A DNA stretch of 43,545 bases from Candidatus Thiodiazotropha sp. (GTDB lineage: Bacteria; Pseudomonadota; Gammaproteobacteria; Chromatiales; Chromatiaceae). The number at the start of each line of letters is the position of its first letter. Positions within the stretch are counted from its first letter, which is position 1. Location of the stretch: positions 1 to 43,545 of the forward strand of contig JAIVEQ010000036.1 in the NCBI GenBank assembly GCA_023838465.1, in the 5' to 3' direction. The notes beneath the pieces were generated by a model that saw only the letters and a list, made by a program, of their open reading frames with translations, searched no databases and was not told the DNA's origin. This document shows, one piece after another, positions 1-8,684 of the stretch. The translations under genes and the position numbers were made by a program.

Positions 1-9
1 TCTGGCCAT
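1..9 (-). CDS. Start of a minus-strand gene running off the left edge (only Met-Ala-Arg visible)
   Basis: An ATG on the minus strand at 9-7 is preceded by a good ribosome binding site (AGGAG at 20-16, six bases from the ATG). Only three codons are in the window, so the product cannot be named. It lies downstream of the short O-antigen-ligase-like gene in the same direction and is probably the next gene of the EPS locus. Confidence 0.4.
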
Positions 10-86
10 CTGTTACTCCTGTTGAATTCGATGGGAACAGAATAGACTGGGGGTACTGTGCAGAGTAGATGCTGTTTATTGATCGC

Positions 87-629
87 TTACACTAATAACA
101 GCTTTACAATTTTATATGCATTCCATTTATGTTGGTTATATAGTAAATAAATAAAACCAATTATCAGCAAAGAAGAAACACCAATAGGCTGAATCTCAAA
201 TACGACGGGGCGCAGGCCGGTTTGAATAAATGAAACTATGACCGCTATAGAAAATAATAATATTGACCCAATGAGGCATCTTATTGCCAGTATATACTCT
301 CTTTCATTCCTAATTAATGATTTTGCAATAAAATATGAAATTATTGGAATAAACAGTGCGTGAAATGCAAGTCTACCACTTGATAGTAACGTTTCCGAGA
401 GCAATGTAGATTGCAAGTAGGAAAGTGCCAACAATATCATTACAACTTCGATAAATCTAAACCCATATTTGGACGGCTTTTGTACTGTCCTCCATAATGC
501 GAACGGCAATACCATTAGCATACAAAGCGTATATGGATATAATGTAACAACACCAAATTCATAACTTACCGGCCCTTTCGATAGGGGCAGTAGTATTAAC
601 ATCAGACAAAATAAGTAGAACACATACAA
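87..629 (-). CDS. Truncated O-antigen ligase / EPS polymerase-like membrane protein
   Basis: A very hydrophobic protein of about 180 residues with roughly five membrane-spanning stretches, resembling the N-terminal part of Wzy/WaaL-type O-antigen ligases, which join polysaccharide units in the inner membrane. Family members are usually 400 residues or longer, so this one ends early, at TAA 89-87. The following 80 bases contain no ligase-like continuation that I can recognise in any frame. The start is uncertain: TTG at 629 is very close to AACAGG, whereas GTG at 623 is eight bases from it. It is far more AT-rich than the rest of the window and has a gene-poor region upstream. It may be a decayed polymerase gene or a short membrane protein; the family assignment rests on topology and position. 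Confidence 0.5.
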   Translation of the reverse strand: MYVFYLFCLMLILLPLSKGPVSYEFGVVTLYPYTLCMLMVLPFALWRTVQKPSKYGFRFIEVVMILLALSYLQSTLLSETLLSSGRLAFHALFIPIISYFIAKSLIRNEREYILAIRCLIGSILLFSIAVIVSFIQTGLRPVVFEIQPIGVSSLLIIGFIYLLYNQHKWNAYKIVKLLLV

Positions 630-1942
630 TACCTGTTATTTACTATTTGGCTATAACATAAAGCACCGAGTATTTATGAGAATACTTGGCATTTCACCTA
701 AAGCTAATTAATCTCAAGCAGAGCCTGAGCCATACTAGGTTACGCATTTGTGTGCCCTCTGTGCTTACATTGTCATGTTCAACTAAACTCGATAGACACC
801 GGCACTATCTTGACTACGGTTGTATCCCTTAAAAACATATCTCATCCAGTCTCACTGTGAATACAAGTTAACACCAAACCCAGAAGTGTTCACCGTTGAA
901 ATTACGCTACCTTCCACGAAATTATCTGGCTATTAAAATAGTAATCTTACCTATAAAATACTCTACCATGTGGCTACGGATAATTATGTAGGAATATCGA
1001 TAAACATAGGCACATGATCCTTCTTGATGTAACGTTCCACTATTTTTTCAACTCTCCGTCTTAGCAAGCTCATAAGAATATTTTCCCCATATACTTCAAA
1101 TTTTACAGTAGGTCATTTTTTTATCGTCTTTTCAGGATAAATACCGCATGATATTTACAGTCCCACCTAATATGGGTCAAACTTTGGTAGTCTGGCATAG
1201 CCCCCTGCATCACGGTTATTAGTCAAACCATGAGGGCTATTTAGACCATAGCCTCGATAGAAATTATATTAGTCACCTCAGCATAGCCGGGGGTTTATCT
1301 AGGTAAATTACCATGCCTGCAATACAGCACCAACTCATATGCTGCATCAATGACTTACAACACCCTTGTACACACATACATCATATATCTTTTGAGCCAT
1401 TAACTATTTTACTATTGAAAATTCATCAACTCTAATATTCATCCGATCTATAAAATTTCTCGAAATTGAAGCTTTATCATTCACAAAAGAAAAATTCAAC
1501 AACTATCCTTGGAAATATAATTCCCTCTCGAATACACCGTTTAGATAAATATTTGTATACTATATAAATCTCTGTCTTGAAAGAATAATCTATGTGGCAA
1601 TGACACCATAGCATCAGCTTTTTCTTAAAATATTAATACATTTAAACCAGTATCGTTCTTTCAAAGCCAAGAATTCAACATAGCTTCAGATGTATAAATA
1701 ATGTCACGTGTAAAACACTTACAAAATATTTTGTCATTCTCGACAAATAACATTATTATAAGTCTAATAATTATTACCTTAATCCATACCATCAATTTTG
1801 TACGATGTTTTGTCTGTTTTTTCAGCCCTTAGCAAGTAATCGGAATTTGGCTTCAGGGTGACAATGCAACCAAAGGTAAGATTCTTCGACGAAAACAATA
1901 ATACTTGCGGATTCAGATATTAGTTTTTATAGGCTACATGGG
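630..1942. other. AT-rich 1.3-kb stretch without a recognisable gene
   Basis: No convincing coding region is seen on either strand; stop codons are frequent in all frames and the base composition is clearly AT-rich. The only internal structure I could pick out is a degenerate tandem repeat with hairpin potential at 1194-1297, listed separately. The stretch lies between the tyrosine kinase and the truncated polymerase gene, where such loci usually carry glycosyltransferase genes. It may be the remains of deleted genes, but no residual protein similarity was recognised. Confidence 0.6.
1194..1297. repeat. Degenerate tandem repeat (about 51 bp, two units) with hairpin potential
   Basis: CATAGCC occurs at 1196-1202, 1247-1253 and 1282-1288, and ATTAGTCA at 1218-1225 and 1268-1275. 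The first two CATAGCC copies and the two ATTAGTCA copies are spaced 51 and 50 bases apart, giving two tandem units. GAGGGCTAT (1232-1240) can pair with ATAGCCTC (1248-1255) across a seven-base loop. The function is unknown; a structured leader or protein-binding sites on the minus-strand transcript are possible. Confidence 0.45.
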
Positions 1943-2761
1943 CTAATAGTATCCATACACTGTGCTTTTATCTTTAGATTTATTAAGAATTGTACCAATA
2001 ACATTAGAATTTTCTAATAATTCGTAAGCACGCTTAAGTTCATCTTTACGTGTGCCACCCTCTTCCACAACCAACATAACCGCATCGATATAAGGAGAAA
2101 AGGCAATCATATCGTCACAAGAGAGTAATGGTGGCACGTCAAAAATAACAATACGACTCGGATAGCGATTTTTTAGCTCTTTCACCAGTTGCACCATCTT
2201 TGGTGATGAGAGCATTTCTGAGGAGTTAGCAAAAGGCTTGTTTCCCGGCAGAATCACTAATCGTTCTAATCCCGGATTGAAAAGAATCTCACTCAGCTCT
2301 ACACCATCTGTAAGATATTCACTGATGCCTGGTTGTTCATCCGTAAAAAAGTAACGATGAATGCTGGGGCGCCTAAGATCCATGTCGACCAGTAGCACCG
2401 AATGGTTGACATCCCTCGCCAGACTGATTGCAAGATTGATTGATGTGAGCGTTTTTCCACAACCTTCATTAGGACTGGTAATAGCCAATGAATTCCACTG
2501 ATTGGCCTTTAGTCTCTGGAGTACATGGGTGCGTAGTACCTTGTACTGATCTGAGATAGAGTCGTTGGTGTCACCAATGATAACTCGCTTTTCTCTTAAC
2601 TGATCTTTTGATATTTCAACCGATTTGGTCTTTGTGTAGGTTATTTTCGATGTGACCTCTGGCTCCGGCGCTTGGCGTACTACTGTACGATGATAGTCGC
2701 CACTTTTTGTTGTTGTATGTGCATCGCGGGCGCGCTCCAGTGCTTGTTTTATTTTTTCCAT
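1943..2761 (-). CDS. EPS-locus BY-type tyrosine autokinase (CpsD/CapB family)
   Basis: A 272-residue cytoplasmic P-loop kinase that partners with the chain-length protein encoded just upstream and controls polymer length by cycles of autophosphorylation. The Walker A motif (SPNEGCGKT, about 96-104), the Walker A' motif (VLLVDMDLRRP, about 122-132) and Walker B (IVIFDVPP, about 204-211) are all visible. The C-terminus ends in a tyrosine cluster, YGYY, shorter than in Wzc but typical of the PEP-CTERM-locus kinase subfamily. The kinase domain is not fused to the Wzz protein. Its start has only a weak ribosome binding site (GTGAG, six bases away) and is overlapped by a 36-codon reading frame coupled to the upstream gene, so translation may depend on coupling. 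It is transcribed with the Wzz-like gene. Confidence 0.9.
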   Translation of the reverse strand: MEKIKQALERARDAHTTTKSGDYHRTVVRQAPEPEVTSKITYTKTKSVEISKDQLREKRVIIGDTNDSISDQYKVLRTHVLQRLKANQWNSLAITSPNEGCGKTLTSINLAISLARDVNHSVLLVDMDLRRPSIHRYFFTDEQPGISEYLTDGVELSEILFNPGLERLVILPGNKPFANSSEMLSSPKMVQLVKELKNRYPSRIVIFDVPPLLSCDDMIAFSPYIDAVMLVVEEGGTRKDELKRAYELLENSNVIGTILNKSKDKSTVYGYY

Positions 2762-2859
2762 AAGCTACTCACTGAATTTCTGCCCTTGACTTTCCAATCA
2801 AGATCAAGCTCCTGGTAAGCAGACCATGTTTGTTGCTGATGCCATTTACTATTCATCAT
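2749..2859 (-). CDS. Candidate 36-residue Trp-rich small protein bridging the Wzz-like and kinase genes
   Basis: The reading frame begins ATGATG at 2859; its first ATG overlaps the TGA stop of the Wzz-like gene (2858-2856) in the ATGA arrangement typical of translational coupling. It runs through the whole 94-base spacer and ends at TAA 2751-2749, inside the first codons of the kinase. The product has four Trp, three consecutive Gln and a Lys-Lys end, with no membrane segment. There is no classical ribosome binding site, only a G-run next to the start. It may be a real small protein or merely a coupling device that brings ribosomes to the kinase start; conservation would decide. Confidence 0.4.
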   Translation of the reverse strand: MMNSKWHQQQTWSAYQELDLDWKVKGRNSVSSLWKK

Positions 2860-4463
2860 ACCCCCAACTCTATGCCCAGTTTTCGCAGTACGAGGTACCA
2901 AATAACATCCAAGGGCTTATAGAATAAATGTACGGAGACCAGCATTATAGCCATCGCTACAATCAAACCTAAAATGGCCGTCGTGTCATTGGTTGTACGC
3001 TGCCGATGGTCCTCACTGCATTCGATATAGGAGATGACAGCCAAAGGGGGCGCCTTGGTAATGGCGGTGACTCCTTTGCTTCCATACACAGTTTGATCCA
3101 TGCTCTCTCTGATAGCTACATTGCCGAAGCCACCGGCAAAGCTGAAAACAAAACCCAGAATAAGAATCGCCATGCGATTGGGTTTATCCGGTTTCTCTGG
3201 CAATTGAGGTGGCTCAATGAGGGAGAAGCGCTCGCCTTTGCGCTCACGTTCCAGCGACTCTGCCAATTCCGCCTCTAGCTGTTTGGCCTTGACCTCCTGG
3301 TATTTTGCCAGGGCATTTTCATAATCACGGGTCAGATTACGGTACTCCCGCTCTACCTGCGGGCTTTGCATCAATCGTGATTCGAAGTCTTTGATCTTCT
3401 CCTTGACCTCTATGCGCATCTCCTTGAGGGATGCCAATTCACTCTCTGCAGCCTGTAATTGGGTCTCTAGTTGAAGGTAGGCGGGGTTGTCTGATTGTTT
3501 GATGTCGCTGATGCCACCGGCATTGATGCCAAGCTCCATTTTCAGCGCTTTGATCTCCCCTATTATCTTGACCAGGGTGGGGTGATCATCCGTGTAGCGG
3601 GTCGAAAGCGCCACATATTCAGTCTGCAAGGCCTTGAGTCGGTCTTCCGTCCCCATCACTCTTTTGCCACTGGAGTTATACAGATCACTGGTGGGGCTCA
3701 TCTGCGCCAGCTCTGACTGGAGGTAGATCTTCCGCTCTTCCAGGCTTCGGATCTGCTGGTTTGTATCTGATAACTCCCTTTCATTTCGTTCCATGAGCCG
3801 GATGTTCAACTGCTGGAGTTCTGGCAGGTTGTTAATGTGTTGTTCTTTGAAGGTTGCCAGCAGGGTTTCCAGCTCGGTTATCTGCTGGTTTAACTTTTCG
3901 GCCTCCGCTCCCAGGAAGCTCGAGGTCTCCAAGGCAGACTGGGCGCGTCGTTTCAGGTTTTCATCGAGATAGAGCGAAACCAACTCATTGGTCACCTTCT
4001 GGGCTACACGGGGATGCTTGCTGTTAAATGAGAGTTTAAAGGCAATGGTGGCGGTGGTGGGACGACCACTGCGTGGATCAACCACATCGGCACTGATCAT
4101 CTCCAACTGTATCTCTTCTCGTAGCTTTTCCACCAGCAGGGTGATGCTGGTGCTCTCCCGCTCATCCTTGTACAGCCCATAGCTATCGATGATTTTACCC
4201 AGATTTTCAGTCGTCATGACACGCTGGCTGATGACCTGGATACGCTCACCGGCATAGGAGGTTACGGTTGATCGAACAAGTTCGGTTGGGATCTCCTGCT
4301 GCTCAATCAGGATGGTGGCTTCGGAGCGATAGACGGATGGAAGGCCAAACGCCAGTCCGGCACTCAATATCAGTATCACCAGGGCGGGGATGATCAGCTG
4401 TTTTTTACGGCGCTTGAGTATGGCTAAGTAGTCGCCAATTCCTAATAACTCTTCGTCTTCCAT
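2856..4463 (-). CDS. EPS chain-length determinant protein (Wzz/GumC type)
   Basis: A 535-residue inner-membrane polysaccharide co-polymerase. It has an N-terminal membrane helix (about 21-43), a periplasmic Wzz domain, a long coiled coil (about 180-400, rich in Glu, Gln, Leu and Lys heptads), the conserved Pro-rich PEKPDKPNR stretch before a second membrane helix (about 430-450), and a third hydrophobic segment near 490-515. It resembles the PEP-CTERM-locus chain-length subfamily, which is paired with a separate tyrosine kinase, as here. No strong ribosome binding site precedes the ATG at 4463. It is probably the first gene of a minus-strand unit that continues into the kinase. Confidence 0.9.
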   Translation of the reverse strand: MEDEELLGIGDYLAILKRRKKQLIIPALVILILSAGLAFGLPSVYRSEATILIEQQEIPTELVRSTVTSYAGERIQVISQRVMTTENLGKIIDSYGLYKDERESTSITLLVEKLREEIQLEMISADVVDPRSGRPTTATIAFKLSFNSKHPRVAQKVTNELVSLYLDENLKRRAQSALETSSFLGAEAEKLNQQITELETLLATFKEQHINNLPELQQLNIRLMERNERELSDTNQQIRSLEERKIYLQSELAQMSPTSDLYNSSGKRVMGTEDRLKALQTEYVALSTRYTDDHPTLVKIIGEIKALKMELGINAGGISDIKQSDNPAYLQLETQLQAAESELASLKEMRIEVKEKIKDFESRLMQSPQVEREYRNLTRDYENALAKYQEVKAKQLEAELAESLERERKGERFSLIEPPQLPEKPDKPNRMAILILGFVFSFAGGFGNVAIRESMDQTVYGSKGVTAITKAPPLAVISYIECSEDHRQRTTNDTTAILGLIVAMAIMLVSVHLFYKPLDVIWYLVLRKLGIELGV

Positions 4464-4840
4464 AGTGCGTTTCGCGTCATGTCCAGATTATTAACCCGGG
4501 AATGATATCAGGAAGTTTTCAGAAGGAAAAACTAATATTCGGTATATGTGTCACGAAACACCTACTGACCACCGGCCAGGTACATAACAAAACAAGCTTG
4601 CTCATCCTATTGATAGTAAGATGATTTTCAGGTTGCGCCAGTTGTATCCATGCACATAGAGCTATATCAGCTAGTTGCCCATGGATCGAGCAAGTACCTT
4701 TAATTGAGCACATTAATTGGAAGAATGGACAGTTATTGAATAGTCCTTGTTAAGGCCCTGGCAGTCTTGCTTGCAGGAGAGCCAGGATCACCCTGTTAAC
4801 CACCCTTTATTCCATCCCTGGCATAAAATATTGTCACAAA
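4464..4840. other. Intergenic region upstream of the chain-length gene
   Basis: 377 bases between the start of the chain-length gene and the end of the VPLPA-CTERM gene. A pair CCTGGC/GCCAGG separated by 18 bases lies near 4757-4786 but has no T-run, so it is a poor terminator. No sigma-54 consensus with correct spacing was found on the minus strand. I could not identify a clear sigma-70 promoter by eye either, although one must lie here or farther upstream. Confidence 0.5.
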
Positions 4841-5365
4841 TCAAACAGAGCGACGAGCGCTGTAGGTAACGAAACCCAGTATCGCTGAGCCAAAGAGCCA
4901 GACAGCTGCAGGGAGAGGCACTGCACCCACCGTAACGTTATATTCACCACCAATAGCACCACTCACTTCTCCAGAAAATGTAAAGCCATAAGTAGTACCC
5001 GCACTTAATCTGTTTAAGGTAAAAGCCGCGCTGGCCAAATCACTTCCAAGGTCCAGCAGAAATCCGCTTGGTCCCATGGCTATGAACTCACTGATATCAA
5101 CGAGAGGAAGGGCCCCAGGTAGAAGAGCAATCTCTGTATCTATGATAGATACACTTACTGGCCCCTCGAAGATATCCGGGGTTGTAAAATTTGCCGTATC
5201 ACTGAAAGCACCAACTTGTCCCAGATGACTGAATGTCGATGCCTCACCCCAGACGAGCGTTCTATCGATAATACTTGTTGCCGATATCACATTCCCAGAG
5301 AATAGGATCCCTGCCAATACCACTATCATTCCAGTCATCATCTTACTGCTGAAGATAAACTTCAT
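4841..5365 (-). CDS. VPLPA-CTERM sorting-signal protein (exosortase substrate)
   Basis: A secreted protein of about 174 residues with an N-terminal signal peptide (Met-Lys-Phe, then a hydrophobic core ending near Asn-Val-Ile-Ser-Ala). Its C-terminal sorting tail consists of VPLPA, a hydrophobic segment WLFGSAILGFV and a basic end (ARRSV). Such tails are recognised by exosortases and processed during export in EPS-producing Gram-negative bacteria. The middle is a low-complexity beta-type domain without a named family. I prefer the ATG at 5365, which has GAGGGA eight to nine bases upstream, over the GTG at 5392, because the signal peptide then starts normally. The exosortase itself is not in this window. 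A sigma-54-like promoter lies about 170 bases upstream. Confidence 0.85.
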   Translation of the reverse strand: MKFIFSSKMMTGMIVVLAGILFSGNVISATSIIDRTLVWGEASTFSHLGQVGAFSDTANFTTPDIFEGPVSVSIIDTEIALLPGALPLVDISEFIAMGPSGFLLDLGSDLASAAFTLNRLSAGTTYGFTFSGEVSGAIGGEYNVTVGAVPLPAAVWLFGSAILGFVTYSARRSV

Positions 5366-6502
5366 ACTCAATCCCTCAACTTCCTGATTCACATGTCCTA
5401 GTGTCTTCCCCTGAACTCAATAAAAGTAATAATTCCTAAAGTGCCACCCATTATTTCAGGTAGCACATCATCCATATCAGGGGATGCGGTTACTCCATTT
5501 CACAAAGTGAAATACAAGATAACCCTGCACGGAGTAAGCATTTAACATGCCAGTATTAATATCATTACTGGATATCCATTTAACTAATTGTTTTTCATGG
5601 ATTATTTATTATTGATAGCTTTAACTAATATTAATCTAAACTCCACTCTTCCCCCATCTGTAAATTTTTCCGACAGCGCAAAAAATGGCTGCTTCGCCTG
5701 CTCTGATGAATCATGGAGGTAATCACATAGACTATTCCTTAGTTAACCAATTCTTGGTCTGCAATTCTAAGATCACTACTCTACTGACCGTTTATATAAG
5801 TCACGTTAATCGCTTAACCCCATGATATACAGGGTTTAAATTCACCTTACAGTCATTTGAAAGAGTGCTCTCTCTTTGTGAGTGGGAGGAATGAGTGGGG
5901 AAGAGCGTGAGCCTGCCATGAGCAGACTTTACTGTCTGAAAGGTATAAATGTGCCTTGGTACATCCACATCAATTCTGGCCTTGAGCGAAATTGATTCCT
6001 TGATATTAAGTCGATCGGTCCCTCACAAAGTAAAGATTTCCAACACACTTAACCCGGCACCAGAATAGTTTGATTCAATAAACAAAAAAAGGGGTGTGGC
6101 CAATCCGAACTGACGCTTGAAGTGGAGAGTGGATGTGAACTTATTTTACGATCGCCTGATTAATTCGTCATCCAATGTAAGATGAAGCTTAGGTTCATGA
6201 TGTCGATGGAGTCTGGTATTCGCCTGAGTGGCGACAAATAAATTACAAGGGCTTCCTTAATTTATCATTAGCGAACTGATCGCTGAGTATGGGGTGAATG
6301 CAATTGTGCGACTCATCTCTAATGATGATAAATCGGTACTTTCCTTGACTAAGGAGTTACCGCATAATCCTTATTAAGGAATGTATTTGTATCAACTATT
6401 CAGATTAGCATTAGATAAGTTAAGGAAGTAACTTTTCACCAGCCTCAGAAAACAGAGTTGCTGAATTGTTACAATTGGTAAAATCTTAAGAGGACACAAG
6501 AT
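5366..6502. other. Long divergent intergenic region (1.1 kb)
   Basis: This separates the minus-strand VPLPA-CTERM gene from the plus-strand transferase gene. Apart from the sigma-54-like site at 5536-5552, it holds a hairpin CAGAC-tttact-GTCTG near 5923-5938 and a perfect palindrome TCCTTATTAAGGA near 6368-6380. A plus-strand open stretch of 38 codons (6261-6377) looks protein-like (ISELIAEYGVNAIV and onward) but has no ATG and no obvious ribosome binding site; it may be a gene remnant. No complete gene could be supported. The length suggests a complex regulatory region or decayed coding sequence. Confidence 0.5.
5536..5552 (-). promoter_or_regulatory. Sigma-54 (-24/-12) promoter candidate for the VPLPA-CTERM gene
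   Basis: On the minus strand TGGCATG-TTAA-ATGCT matches the sigma-54 consensus TGGCACG-N4-TTGCW. The invariant GG (5551-5550) and GC (5539-5538) have exactly the right spacing. Transcription would start near 5527, giving a leader of about 160 bases. RpoN together with PrsK/PrsR is known to control PEP-CTERM-type genes in some EPS producers, which makes the placement sensible; neither regulator is in the window. Confidence 0.55.
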
Positions 6503-7918
6503 TTGCTCGGCGTACAACATTCGGATCGTTCACTTCTACAGCGTCGTAACAGCCTCACTACATCACTTCAGGCATTTCTTGATGGTATTGCGGTCATTGT
6601 GTTGATCCTTGCTCTACCTATCGTTTTCAACGGCACCCTGACCATGCACTACATCGTGCTGGCCTTATCTCTGCTCGGCAGCATGGCCGTTATTTATGAC
6701 CGAATGAATATATACCGTCATCATGGAACGATGACGAAGAAAGCCTTAAAGCTGTTAAAGGCCTGGAGCAGCGCCTTTGCCTTTCTGCTTTTATTGGCGT
6801 TTTTAACCAAGAACACCGAACTCTATTCCAGGACCGTGGTTCTATTACTCTATGTTCTCGGCTATTTGGCACAAGCCTCTCTTCATTTTGGAGTCAGGTT
6901 TATACAACGCCGCATGGTCTCTCATGATATTAATGCAAGGGCACTTATAATTGGCACAGGATCTCTTGCCGATCATATTTATCACCGAATCAATGCAAAC
7001 CCCTGGATGCCTGAAGAGGTATTGGGAACAATTACCCTTTCAGATTCTATACCTCAGGGGGATAACCCTGCAGAGGGCTGCCCCCCTATCCTTGGAACCT
7101 TGAAAGATGTTCAGGGATTGATAGCAAAACACAACATCCATACGATCTATATCGCGGTATCTCTGGATAGTTCGCCGATTATCCAAAAGATTTATTTCGA
7201 CCTGCTTAATGTTAATGTCAATATCCATTGAGCGCCCAATATTTTTGCGCTGAACTTAATCAATCACAGCGTGAAAGAGTTAGCCGGCATTCCCATCCTG
7301 ACCCTTTCAGAATCTCCATTGATTGGCTCTCATCTTTTAATCAAGGCAATAGAGGACCGGGTGTTAGCCACCCTGATTCTAATCCTTGTCAGTCCGATCA
7401 TGCTTTTTACTGCTGTTTTGATAAAGACCGAATCGCCTGGTCCGGTATTCTTTCGCCAGGAACGAACAGGCTGGGATGGAGAGAGCTTTAAAATCTGGAA
7501 GTTCCGCAGTATGAGACAACATAAGGAAAAGGACGGCATGGTTAAACAGGCCACACGTGAAGACCCTCGTATTACCCGTATCGGCCGATTTATTCGCCGC
7601 ACCAGTATCGACGAGCTACCTCAGCTGTTTAATGTGCTGGCCGGACAGATGTCACTTGTAGGACCCAGGCCCCATGCACTTCAGCACAATGAGGAATATT
7701 CGAAACAGATCGTGGCCTATCTGGCCAGACACCGTATTAAACCCGGTATCACCGGTTTAGCTCAGATTAGGGGATTTCGAGGAGAGACCAAAGAGCTTGA
7801 ACAGATGGAAAAGCGAGTCAAGTATGATCTAGAGTACATCAATAGTTGGTCATTGTGGCTTGATATCAGTATCTTAGTTAGAACCGCTTTCAGCCTTAAA
7901 AACGATAATGCCTACTGA
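6503..7918 (+). pseudogene. Undecaprenyl-phosphate hexose-1-phosphate transferase split by an in-frame TGA
   Basis: Two open segments, 6503-7231 and about 7271-7918, lie in one reading frame separated by a single TGA at 7229-7231. Reading it as TGG restores ...NVNIHW-APNIFALNLINHSV..., the expected sequence of this family, and a normal length of 471 residues. The N-terminal part has four membrane helices and a Rossmann-like domain. The C-terminal part carries the complete monotopic transferase domain: a membrane helix near 7350-7420, SPGPVFFRQER, KFRSM, RTSIDELPQL, SLVGPRPH and KPGITGLAQ. The family (WcaJ-like) starts EPS repeat-unit synthesis by moving a sugar phosphate onto the lipid carrier. 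The start is TTG with AAGAGG nine bases upstream. The catalytic half could be made alone from GTG 7271, but no ribosome binding site is evident there. It may be a true nonsense mutation, read through, or a sequencing error. Confidence 0.85.
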
Positions 7919-8024
7919 TATTCCCACAAAGAAGAAGAAAGGCAATAATAGAAATTGAGACTGGCAAGATTTTTAAACACTTACCTTATAGTTAGAGTAA
8001 AACAGCATTTCAGGAATAATTAGC

Positions 8025-8633
8025 ATGGACGATAATATCGTTTGGCATCACGCAACAGTTACCCGTGATCGACGGGAAAAAATGAACATGCACAGGGCGA
8101 AACTGCTCTGGTTTACCGGACTGTCTGGTTCGGGGAAATCCACACTGGCTCACGCGCTTGAAGAACGACTCCATCAGCGGGGCTGTAGGACCTATGTGTT
8201 TGATGGCGACAATGTCAGACATGGATTGTGTCGGGATCTGGGATTTAGTATCGATGACCGGACCGAAAATATTCGGCGCATCGGTGAGATGTCAAAACTA
8301 TTTGTCGATGCCGGAATCATCGCGCTGACTGCATTTATTTCACCCATTCGTGAAGACAGGGATCGGGCACGTAGTCTGTTTGCCGATGGGGATTTTATCG
8401 AAGTTTATGTCAAGGCCTCAATCGAGGCCTGTGAATCCCGAGATGTCAAAGGACTTTATAAGAAAGCTCGAACGGGGGAAATACCCAATTTTACCGGCAT
8501 ATCATCGCCCTATGAAGCACCTGAAAAACCGGAAATTACGATAGACACAGAGCATTCAACAGTTGAACAGTGCATCGATTTTCTCCTTGAATCATTGGAA
8601 AATCTCGGTGTCATCCCTAACTCAGTTGTATAA
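8025..8633 (+). CDS. cysC: Adenylylsulfate (APS) kinase
   Basis: A 202-residue cytoplasmic enzyme that phosphorylates APS with ATP to give PAPS, the donor for sulfate reduction and for sulfation of sugars. The P-loop GLSGSGKS (about 32-39), DGDNVRHGL (about 60-68), the ENIRRIGE segment, [10 protein letters not shown] and the C-terminal lid region [18 protein letters not shown] are all present. AGGAA lies about eight bases before the ATG. It follows the broken sugar transferase on the same strand, about 100 bases later. CysD, CysN, CysH and CysI are absent nearby, so a role in sulfating the exopolysaccharide is an attractive inference, although general assimilation is equally possible. Confidence 0.93.
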   Translation: MDDNIVWHHATVTRDRREKMNMHRAKLLWFTGLSGSGKSTLAHALEERLHQRGCRTYVFDGDNVRHGLCRDLGFSIDDRTENIRRIGEMSKLFVDAGIIALTAFISPIREDRDRARSLFADGDFIEVYVKASIEACESRDVKGLYKKARTGEIPNFTGISSPYEAPEKPEITIDTEHSTVEQCIDFLLESLENLGVIPNSVV

Positions 8634-8684
8634 CTATTGTGTGATTGTCCACGAAGCAATGCTGAATGTGGTTTATCTGGATAA

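Noticed and set aside
1194..1297. Possible c-di-GMP riboswitch in the EPS gap
   Set aside because: The conserved core bases and the tetraloop-receptor layout of known c-di-GMP riboswitches are not present; only a degenerate tandem repeat with a hairpin remains.
4519..4713. Minus-strand open frame of 64 codons upstream of the chain-length gene
   Set aside because: No ribosome binding site, no family resemblance, and Cys/Trp-rich composition typical of a chance frame.
5441..5465. Second possible sigma-54 site upstream of the VPLPA-CTERM gene (TGGCAC on the minus strand)
   Set aside because: The -24 part is good but the required GC at -12 is missing at the correct spacing.
7228..7491. Plus-strand open frame overlapping the junction of the broken transferase
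   Set aside because: It is in a different frame from both transferase halves, and the transferase motifs (SPGPVFFRQER, KFRSM) are read only in the other frame.
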